Under the pieces are notes generated by a model. The model did not search any database. It had not been told where the DNA came from and saw only the letters and a list, made by a program, of their open reading frames with translations. Position numbers and translations under genes: made by a program. This document shows positions 42,860-48,886 of a stretch of 48,886 bases of DNA, piece by piece. Numbering within the stretch: the stretch's first letter is position 1; each line of letters opens with the position of its first letter. The stretch lies in assembly GCA_944325245.1 (NCBI GenBank), contig CALUZM010000011.1:1-48886 (forward strand), given 5' to 3'. This stretch comes from an uncultured Massilimicrobiota sp. Its GTDB lineage: Bacteria > Bacillota_I > Bacilli_A > Erysipelotrichales > Coprobacillaceae.

Positions 42860-45064
42860 TTGAAAGAAGAGATATTGGAACTGTTGGCTGATCAAACATA
42901 TACAAGAAGAAAGATTCAGGAGTTAGCTGAACATTTTCATATGACAGAAACACAGGATTATGTTTCATTTATTAAGTTAATTAATGAAATGGAAGATGAA
43001 GGATTAATTATAAGAAGTCGTATCAATGATTATTATTTAATTAATCAACTTCAATACTACAAAGGTGTTTTAGAATTAAATAAACGTGGTTTTGGTTTTG
43101 TGAAGGTTGATGAAGATAGAGAATTTTATATTCATGATTCTAATATGAAAGATGCACTTCATAATGATACAGTCTTAATAGAAAAAATCAAATCTCGTGG
43201 ACAACGTGAAGAAGGGCGTGTTGTACGTGTTTTAAAGCGTGGTAAACTTCGTTATGTTGGAGAAGTCAAACGTGGAAGAAAAGACTATCTTGTCAAAGCA
43301 GATGACCAAAAATTTGATAAACCAATTATTGTTGATGCAGCACATATGCATGGAGCTATGCCTGGGCATAAGGTTGTTGTAGAAATTAAGACTTTTAAAC
43401 CACAAATTAAAGGTGATATTGTTAAAATTATAGGACATCGTAATGATCCTGGTATAGATATTTTATCAATTGTTCATGCCCATGATGTGGATATAGAATT
43501 TCCTAAAGAAGTCTATGAGCAGATAGAAAATATATCGGATGAAATTGATCCAAGTGATATTGAAAATCGTGTAGATTTAAGAAGTGAGCTGATTGTCACA
43601 ATTGATGGTGATGATGCTAAGGATTTAGATGATGCAATTTCTTTAAAGAAATTAGATAATGGACATTATCAGCTAGGAGTTCATATTGCTGATGTTTCTT
43701 ATTATGTGACAGAAGGTTCACCTTTAGATAAGGAAGCGATTAAAAGAGGAACATCTATTTATCTGGTTGATCGTGTTATTCCTATGTTACCACATAAATT
43801 ATCTAATGGAATATGTTCATTAAATCCCAATACGGATCGATATACAATCAGTTGTATTATGGAAATCAATAAGCAGGGTGAAGTTGTCAATCATGATATT
43901 TTACCGACAGTGATTCATTCTTCTTATCGTATGACATATAATAATGTGAATAAGATTTTAGATGGTGATCAAAAATTACAGCAGGAATATGCGCCAGCTG
44001 TGCCGCTGTTCTTTTTAATGCAGGAATTAGCCACATTATTAAGAAAAGTCAGAGATGAACGTGGAGCTATAGATTTTGATGTTGATGAAGCCAAGGTTCT
44101 TGTTGATAAACAAGGAAAACCAACGGATGTTGTTTTAAGAAAACGAGGAGCTTCTGATAAAATTATTGAAGAGTTTATGTTGAAAGCCAATGAAACAGTA
44201 GCTCAACATTTTAAATGGATGGATTTGCCATTTATCTATCGTGTTCATGAACAGCCAAAGATTAAGAAATTACAACAATTTGTGAATATTGTAAAACCAT
44301 TAGGATATACGATTAAAGGATCTCTAGAACATGTTTATCCAAATGAATTAAATGCCATTATTCATGCGTCTAAGGGAACAGATGAGCACGTGATTGTTTC
44401 AACATTATTATTAAGATGTATGCAAAAAGCAAGATATGATGCACAATGCTTAGGACATTTTGGTTTAGCAGATGAATATTATACACATTTTACTTCACCA
44501 ATACGTCGTTATCCTGATTTATTAGGACATCGTTTAATTAGAACATTCTTATTTAAGCAGGACTATAAACAGACAGCTCATTTTGAAGAAGTGATTCCAG
44601 AATTAGCAGAGCAATCATCATATCGTGAGAGAGAAGCTATTGATATTGAAAGAGAAGTTACAGATATGAAGATGGCTGAGTATATGTCTGAACATATTGG
44701 GGAAGAATTTGAAGGTATGATTTCTTCTATTACTTCTTTTGGTTTCTTTGTTGAACTTCCAAATACTATTGATGGTTTGGTACATATCACAGATTTAACA
44801 GATGATTATTATCATTATGATGAAAAACAAATGATTCTCGTTGGTGAAAGAACAGGAAGAATCTTTAAATTATCTGATAAAGTGAAAGTTAGAGTTGTAG
44901 CCTGTGATAAAAAAGAAAGAACAATTGATTTTGAAGTTGTTGGAATGGAATCAAGAAAAAAGAAATCAAAAATTGTGAAAATAAATGATAGAAAAGTAAA
45001 GACAAAACGTACAAAAAAGGGTAAAATAAATAAGTCTCATAGAAAGATGAGAAGACGTAAATAG
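42860..45064 (+). CDS. rnr: Ribonuclease R
   Basis: Processive 3'-5' exoribonuclease that degrades structured RNA and works with tmRNA-SmpB on stalled mRNAs. A winged-helix start (about 1-60) and two cold-shock-type domains (about 65-220) precede the RNB domain. RNB carries the metal-binding [15 protein letters not shown] near residues 249-263 and [16 protein letters not shown] near 545. An S1 domain (about 620-705) and a Lys/Arg-rich tail follow. Length is 734. The TTG at 42860 is chosen because the GTG at 42851 is itself part of the AGGAGGTG ribosome site. Confidence 0.95.
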   Translation: MKEEILELLADQTYTRRKIQELAEHFHMTETQDYVSFIKLINEMEDEGLIIRSRINDYYLINQLQYYKGVLELNKRGFGFVKVDEDREFYIHDSNMKDALHNDTVLIEKIKSRGQREEGRVVRVLKRGKLRYVGEVKRGRKDYLVKADDQKFDKPIIVDAAHMHGAMPGHKVVVEIKTFKPQIKGDIVKIIGHRNDPGIDILSIVHAHDVDIEFPKEVYEQIENISDEIDPSDIENRVDLRSELIVTIDGDDAKDLDDAISLKKLDNGHYQLGVHIADVSYYVTEGSPLDKEAIKRGTSIYLVDRVIPMLPHKLSNGICSLNPNTDRYTISCIMEINKQGEVVNHDILPTVIHSSYRMTYNNVNKILDGDQKLQQEYAPAVPLFFLMQELATLLRKVRDERGAIDFDVDEAKVLVDKQGKPTDVVLRKRGASDKIIEEFMLKANETVAQHFKWMDLPFIYRVHEQPKIKKLQQFVNIVKPLGYTIKGSLEHVYPNELNAIIHASKGTDEHVIVSTLLLRCMQKARYDAQCLGHFGLADEYYTHFTSPIRRYPDLLGHRLIRTFLFKQDYKQTAHFEEVIPELAEQSSYREREAIDIEREVTDMKMAEYMSEHIGEEFEGMISSITSFGFFVELPNTIDGLVHITDLTDDYYHYDEKQMILVGERTGRIFKLSDKVKVRVVACDKKERTIDFEVVGMESRKKKSKIVKINDRKVKTKRTKKGKINKSHRKMRRRK

Positions 45065-45080
45065 AAAGGAAGTGATATGC

Positions 45081-45527
45081 ATGAAAGTTGTCACTCAAAA
45101 TAAAAAAGCATTTCATGATTACTTTATTTTAGATACTTATGAAGCTGGAATTGAGTTAAAAGGGACAGAAATTAAATCAGTACGTCTTGGACATGTCAAT
45201 TTAAAAGATGCTTTTATTCGTTTTAAGAATAATGAAGCTTTTATTGAAAACATGCATATCGCTCCTTATGAACAAGGAAATATCTTTAATCATCAACCAC
45301 TTCGTAATAGAAAGCTATTGCTTCATAAAAAGCAAATTAAAAAGCTACAAAGAGAAGTGAAAGAAAATGGTTTAACAGTAGTCCCTACAAAATTATATTT
45401 TAATACTTCTAAATTAAAAGTAGAGATTGCTTTAGCAAGAGGTAAGAAATTATATGATAAACGTCAGGATCTTAAAGCTAAAGATGCAAAAAGAGACATG
45501 GAAAGAGCATTAAAAAATGCTTACTAA
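45081..45527 (+). CDS. smpB: SsrA-binding protein SmpB
   Basis: A 148-residue beta-barrel that binds the tRNA-like part of tmRNA and brings it to stalled ribosomes. The start [20 protein letters not shown] and the stretch [16 protein letters not shown] are diagnostic. The C-terminal basic tail ([11 protein letters not shown]-like, here [20 protein letters not shown]) enters the mRNA channel. ATG 45081 fits AAAGGAAG; the GTG at 45072 overlaps it. Its stop is one base from the 5' end of ssrA. Confidence 0.97.
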   Translation: MKVVTQNKKAFHDYFILDTYEAGIELKGTEIKSVRLGHVNLKDAFIRFKNNEAFIENMHIAPYEQGNIFNHQPLRNRKLLLHKKQIKKLQREVKENGLTVVPTKLYFNTSKLKVEIALARGKKLYDKRQDLKAKDAKRDMERALKNAY

Positions 45528-45528
45528 T

Positions 45529-45883
45529 GGGGGCGTCTTGGATTCGACAGGGGTCAGTTTGAATGGAATGGCAGCCGTGGGCATACGTTAATTGCAAACA
45601 AAAAATATCTGGAAACAGACAACAATTATCTTTCGCTTGCTAGTCGACGTTAGACTTTAGCGAATATCAGCCTATAGCATACCTATGGCTATAGAACTGG
45701 TAACATATCTAATAGGTTAAGGGTATAAAGATTCTGGATTTATACCACGAAAATGTACAGAATCGCTAAGTGAAAGACTGCTTGTGGATCATAGCTTAGT
45801 TAAATTCATTCGACAAGATAAGCTGTAGAAGTTTCATATGGGACGGCTTTTGGACAGGGGTTCGATTCCCCTCGCCTCCACCA
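45529..45883 (+). ncRNA. ssrA: tmRNA (transfer-messenger RNA)
   Basis: Rescues stalled ribosomes and tags the nascent chain. The acceptor stem pairs GGGGGCG (45529-45535) with CGCCTCC before A and CCA (end 45883). The 5' CTTGGATTCGACAGGGG and the 3' T-arm GGGTTCGATTCCCC are conserved, and pseudoknot sequence lies between. The resume codon GCA (45594-45596) follows TTAATT. The frame then gives the tag ANKKYLETDNNYLSLASRR and stops at TAG 45651-45653, inside a TTCGCT/AGCGAA stem as expected for helix 5. The tag is longer than most and lacks the usual Ala-Ala end. Length is 355 nt. Confidence 0.96.
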
Positions 45884-45907
45884 AATTTAATGTGCAATGT
45901 GGATGTT

Positions 45908-45948
45908 ATCAAAATTATGCTGATATAATCAACATAATTTTGATTTTT
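45908..45948 (+). terminator. Terminator of ssrA
   Basis: Perfect 12-bp stem ATCAAAATTATG (45908-45919) / CATAATTTTGAT (45933-45944) with a 13-nt loop and a T run. Confidence 0.85.
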
Positions 45949-45958
45949 ATCCATTTTT

Positions 45959-46030
45959 AAAAAAGTCTATTTACCGTGGATATCACCTTAAAATACAAGG
46001 ATGTCATGCACTATAAATAGACCTTTTTTT
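45959..46030. repeat. 72-nt inverted repeat with outer A/T tracts
   Basis: AAAAAAGTCTATTT at the left pairs with AAATAGAC, a bulged C and seven T at the right. Inner GTG/CAC and CCTT/AAGG pairs extend the stem towards an AAAATAC loop. It may be a bidirectional terminator left by a lost gene, or a small MITE-like element. No direct repeats flank it clearly. Confidence 0.45.
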
Positions 46031-46372
46031 GTACAGTTCGTGCGTTCTGTATGTCATATATTTTATGGGAAAATTTAAGATTATGTAGACAATTCATACT
46101 TTTTATGATGATAATACTATGAAGAGAAGAAGGCAATATCATCTCAACAAAGCAGTGAATAAGCATTGTTTCGCCTAAAATTGTGATATGCAGCATTTTT
46201 AGAAAAAACGCGAAATAGAATAACCTATACAATATGTTTAAGTAGTGTAAAAAATGTAGAAGGAATGTAAAAATAACATAAAAAACTAATATATCTATAT
46301 ATTTCAATTCCATTTTCATAAAAATAGGGTGTTTTGCATATGTGGGTTAAAGAAGCAACATCGTTTCATATC

Positions 46373-46399
46373 ACAGTAGAGGGCAACGCCCACTGTTTT
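46373..46399. repeat. GC-rich hairpin near the ABC ATPase breakpoint
   Basis: ACAGT-aga-GGGC (46373-46384), an AAC loop, then GCCC-ACTGT (46388-46396) and TTT. It is terminator-like and stands out by GC content. It recalls the GGGC/GCCC cores at both window ends, though arm sequences differ. Confidence 0.4.
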
Positions 46400-46439
46400 C
46401 AAGGAATCGGAAGAAATAAAATAGCGTCGTCATAACAGG

Positions 46440-46976
46440 CCGAGTGCCATTGATGCCAAATTAAGACGTGAACTTCAAGAAAAAATCAAACGTGTTCAAA
46501 AAGAATTAAAAATTACAACTGTCTTTGTCACACATGATCAGGATGAAGCTATGATTATGTCTGATAAAATTCATTTGATGAATAATGGTGTAATAGAACA
46601 AAGTGGCAATCCAGTCCAATTATATACACATCCAGTATCTAAGTTTGCTGCAGAATTTATTGGACATTATAATATTTTAGATAGCGATCAATTAAAGACT
46701 CTTTTACCATTTAAGAAATTTAATAATAGATATTATGCGATTCGACCTGAAACCCTTCTTATTCAAAGTGAACCTATTCAAGATGAGACAATGTATGTGT
46801 TTGAAGCTGTTGTAGATAATTATATTTCTAGAGGAAATGTCTTGAGATATACATTACGTTGTCAAGATGTGACTTTTAAATCAGAAGTCTTATTTAGAAG
46901 TTTCACATTGTTTGATGAAGGACAGAAAGTCTATGTTGGCATTGAACCACATAATATTCTTGCAATTAGAGATTAA
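46440..46976 (+). pseudogene. 5'-truncated ABC transporter ATPase (MalK/UgpC/PotA type)
   Basis: Open coding runs in frame from about 46440 and enters the family at PSAIDAKLRREL, just after where Walker B would be. It continues through TTVFVTHDQDEAMIMSDKI, the H-loop, and a C-terminal TOBE-like part (YYAIRPETLLIQ, GIEPHNILAI). Walker A, the Q-loop and the signature are missing, about 150 residues, and an in-frame stop lies at 46422-46424. The ATG at 46551 could start only a 141-residue fragment without catalytic parts. It is read as a remnant of a deletion or rearrangement. No permease genes remain nearby. An imperfect hairpin at about 46986-47018 may be its old terminator. Confidence 0.85.
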
Positions 46977-47080
46977 ATAATAATAGGACTGTTTAATCAT
47001 ATGGATTAAAGAGTCTTTTCTCTTTTTCATATATATGTTAATAAAAATAAGTTATAATGAACGATAGAGGAAGTGATAAA

Positions 47081-47905
47081 ATGATCAAACAGAATTTACA
47101 TACACATTCTCTTTATTGTGATGGAAAAAACACAATCGAAGAGATGATACAGGAAGCTATTTCAAAAGGATTTACAATTCTTGGTTTTTCTGGACATGGA
47201 AATTGTCGACATATTGATGACTATTCTATGGACGAAGAGAATACTCAAAAATATATTCATGATGTTTTAGAAGCAAAAGAAAAATATCGTGATCAAATTC
47301 AAATTTTTTTAGGTATTGAACAAGATGTTTTAGGAGAACGTTTTGAAAAACATCATCCTTATGATTATATTATCGGAAGTGTTCATTTTGTAAAAACAGG
47401 GAATCGCTATTTGCCAGTTGATCAAAGTGCTGACATAACAAGAAAAATTGTGGATTATTATGGTAGCTTTTTAAATTATGCTAAGAGTTATTATGAAGAA
47501 GTGAAAAAGATAGTGAATATGGATGAAGTCGATATCGTAGGTCATATTGACTTACTTACAAAATTTAATGAAAATGAAGAATTTATTTCATTTGAACAAA
47601 GCGAATATTTAAAGTTAGCTTATGAATGTATAGATTTATTAATACCTAAAAAGAAAATATTTGAAGTGAATACTGGTGCGATCGCAAGAGGACAAAGAAA
47701 AACGCCTTATCCTCATCGTACTTTACTTGAATATATTTATCAGCATGGTGGTAAGATTTGTTTAAATAGTGATTGCCACAATAAAGAGATGCTAGATTGT
47801 TATTACCAAGAAGCTTTAGATTTGATTCAAAGTTGTGGTTTTCAATCTATGATGGTCTTGACTGAGCAGGGATTTGTTGAAAAAGATATACAGGAATTTT
47901 TATAA
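47081..47905 (+). CDS. PHP-domain phosphatase, histidinol-phosphatase (HisJ/HisK) family, first of pair
   Basis: Metal-dependent phosphoesterase, 274 residues. The metal-binding start NLHTHSLYCDGK gives His-x-His. FSGHGN follows near residue 39, IIGSVHFV near 100, IVGHIDLLTKF near 158 and NSDCHNKEM near 228, completing the PHP ligand set. HisJ-type members hydrolyse histidinol phosphate. No other his genes are present, so other phosphorylated substrates are equally possible. The ATG at 47081 follows GAGGAAGTG. It precedes a paralogue by 24 bases. Confidence 0.85.
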   Translation: MIKQNLHTHSLYCDGKNTIEEMIQEAISKGFTILGFSGHGNCRHIDDYSMDEENTQKYIHDVLEAKEKYRDQIQIFLGIEQDVLGERFEKHHPYDYIIGSVHFVKTGNRYLPVDQSADITRKIVDYYGSFLNYAKSYYEEVKKIVNMDEVDIVGHIDLLTKFNENEEFISFEQSEYLKLAYECIDLLIPKKKIFEVNTGAIARGQRKTPYPHRTLLEYIYQHGGKICLNSDCHNKEMLDCYYQEALDLIQSCGFQSMMVLTEQGFVEKDIQEFL

Positions 47906-47929
47906 AAAGAAAGATTTGGAGAAAAGAAA

Positions 47930-48709
47930 ATGAAACAAGATTTTAATATTCATACGCATACAACACGTTGTCATCATGCGGTAGGAAGAGATGAACAGTA
48001 TATTTTATCGGCAATAGAAGCAGGGATGAAAACAATTGGTTTTAGTGAGCATATGGCATATCCCCATATCGAAATACCAAAAGAGCGTATGTATAATCAA
48101 GATATTGATGAATATTTAAAGACGATGTATCAACTCAAAGATCAATATAAAGATCAGATTGAAGTTTTAGTTGGATTTGAAATAGAATACTATGAAAATC
48201 AGAAAGATTATTTATTAGAAATGAGAAAACATTGTGATTATATGATTGTAGGACAACATTTTCGCTATTTTGATGGTTATAATTATGATTATTTCAATAA
48301 TGATGAAGATGTCTTGATATATGCTCATCAAATTGAACGAGCTTTGGAAGTTGGTTTGACAAGATACATTGCGCATCCAGATTTCTTTATGCTAGGAAGA
48401 AGACAATGGACCCCAGCATGTGATCAAGCATCGCAAATGATAGTAGAGGCAGCTAAAAAATATAATGCCGTTTTAGAAATCAATTTAAATGGCATTAGAT
48501 ATGGAAAACTCTACTATCATGATGGAATGGCATATGCTTATCCACATCCTCAATTCTTTAAACATGTCACAAAAGATAATAAAGTTTGTTTTGGATATGA
48601 TGCTCATCATCCAACAACTCTATTAGAACATCAACGCATAGATATATGTCTGGATATTTTAAAAGATTATGAATTTACTTTTTTAGAAGATATTCATGAA
48701 ATATTATGA
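47930..48709 (+). CDS. PHP-domain phosphatase, histidinol-phosphatase family, second of pair
   Basis: A 259-residue paralogue of the preceding gene. It has the ligand motifs NIHTHTTRCHHA (residues 6-17), FSEHMAYP near 40, MIVGQHF near 105, YIAHPDFFM near 146 and GYDAHHPTTLL near 224. The extra His residues after the first motif and the short length distinguish it from the first copy. The substrate is unknown. GGAGAAAAG precedes the ATG. A terminator follows. Confidence 0.85.
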   Translation: MKQDFNIHTHTTRCHHAVGRDEQYILSAIEAGMKTIGFSEHMAYPHIEIPKERMYNQDIDEYLKTMYQLKDQYKDQIEVLVGFEIEYYENQKDYLLEMRKHCDYMIVGQHFRYFDGYNYDYFNNDEDVLIYAHQIERALEVGLTRYIAHPDFFMLGRRQWTPACDQASQMIVEAAKKYNAVLEINLNGIRYGKLYYHDGMAYAYPHPQFFKHVTKDNKVCFGYDAHHPTTLLEHQRIDICLDILKDYEFTFLEDIHEIL

Positions 48710-48733
48710 GAAGTCAAATGAGGCTTCTTTTTT
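48710..48733 (+). terminator. Terminator after the PHP pair
   Basis: GAAGTC (48710-48715) / GGCTTC (48722-48727) with one wobble pair, a 6-nt loop and six T. Confidence 0.75.
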
Positions 48734-48818
48734 ATATCGCGGTTATCATTGAGTATATCTATTTTCAGTCCAACAGTTTTTATTCATTGTATTGTTTAAT
48801 CTTTCATGTTTTATAATA

Positions 48819-48849
48819 AGTAAAAAGTATCCAGTGAATACTTTTTACT
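48819..48849. repeat. Perfect 12-bp inverted repeat near the right end
   Basis: AGTAAAAAGTAT (48819-48830) and ATACTTTTTACT (48838-48849) flank a 7-nt loop, CCAGTGA. It directly abuts the GC-rich palindrome that ends the window. There is no T run, so a terminator is less likely than a repeat-element end. Confidence 0.55.
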
Positions 48850-48851
48850 CT

Positions 48852-48886
48852 TGGGCATTTCCCCGCTGCTTGCGGCGTAGTGCCCA
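48852..48886. repeat. GC-rich palindromic repeat at the right window end
   Basis: Outer arms TGGGCA (48852-48857) and TGCCCA (48881-48886) enclose an inner stem CCGC (48863-48866) / GCGG (48872-48875). The window stops exactly at the end of the outer arm. It has the same plan and nearly the same length as the left-end element (1-36). Confidence 0.5.

Larger units (their letters stand above)
45884..46439. other. Gene-free region downstream of ssrA
   Basis: About 555 bp without a credible gene. It holds the ssrA terminator (45908-45948), a 72-nt inverted repeat (45959-46030) and a GC-rich hairpin (46373-46399) just before the truncated ABC ATPase. A 102-codon minus-strand frame at 46011-46319 has no ribosome site and noise-like composition. 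The region looks like the scar of a deletion or of a lost element at the ssrA integration site. Confidence 0.5.

Noticed and set aside
46011-46319. 102-codon minus-strand frame downstream of ssrA
   Set aside because: It has no ribosome site, and its Ile/Leu/Phe/His composition is typical of AT-rich noise. No family is recognised. It is mentioned only because its stop lies in an inverted repeat.

Overview
The window is AT-rich, low-GC Firmicute DNA and most resembles a spore-forming gut member of the Erysipelotrichia (Coprobacillus/Erysipelatoclostridium-like). This assignment is an inference. It rests on base composition, sporulation genes (bofA, ricT, spoIID, spoIIQ), the tmk-holB-ricT-yabB-rsmI block typical of the oriC-proximal Firmicute chromosome, and two near-perfect parS sites (1721-1736, 4934-4949). 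GC-rich palindromes at both extreme ends look like interspersed repeats where the assembly stopped.

Layout. 78-4305: a short unlisted bofA, then tmk, holB, ricT, yabB and rsmI, tightly overlapping. 4369-8106: fructose uptake and phosphorylation (fruA, fruK) and L-lactate dehydrogenase. 8122-11492: a CwlO/PcsB-like NlpC/P60 hydrolase, a GH25 lysozyme and a YitT-type membrane protein. 11650-15624: a likely nitrosative/oxidative-stress locus with hemerythrin, a small gene broken by an in-frame amber codon, hybrid cluster protein fused to a CxxC redox domain, a cupin, and a divergent Crp/Fnr regulator. A diiron ferritin-like gene, two GNATs and an aldo/keto reductase follow on the minus strand. 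18241-21220: DUF1146, spoIID, spoIIQ and mbl, as in Bacillus but without murAA and spoIIID. 21321-23567: two tandem Cof phosphatases, a small membrane protein and a thioesterase. 23769-28604: a polyamine transporter operon (XRE-cupin regulator, potABCD) whose PotA carries a large repeated insertion. 28721-32617: a DHFR-like reductase, a PH-like membrane protein, a membrane-anchored nuclease, a SemiSWEET, an RpiR regulator and an AIM24 protein. 32681-37209: 6-phospho-beta-glucosidase, an AAA/DUF4143 ATPase and a MupG-like phospho-muramidase. 37865-39908: a TagO/WecA-like transferase with an extra extracytoplasmic domain, and the fluoride channel crcB.

The most interesting locus is 39986-42521. 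A cobalamin riboswitch with a terminator controls three translationally coupled genes. They encode a secreted, membrane-anchored alpha/alpha-barrel protein, a membrane-anchored DUF4430 protein, and an ECF transporter S component. An alpha/alpha barrel plus a DUF4430 domain is the architecture of the animal intrinsic factor/transcobalamin family. The locus therefore looks like a split surface corrinoid-capture pair feeding an ECF transporter.

42578-45883: secG, rnr, smpB and tmRNA (ssrA) form an RNA-quality-control block. The tmRNA encodes an unusual tag ending in Ser-Arg-Arg. Beyond ssrA lie about 550 bp without an intact gene, a 5'-truncated ABC ATPase, and two tandem PHP-family phosphatases reaching the right-hand repeat.
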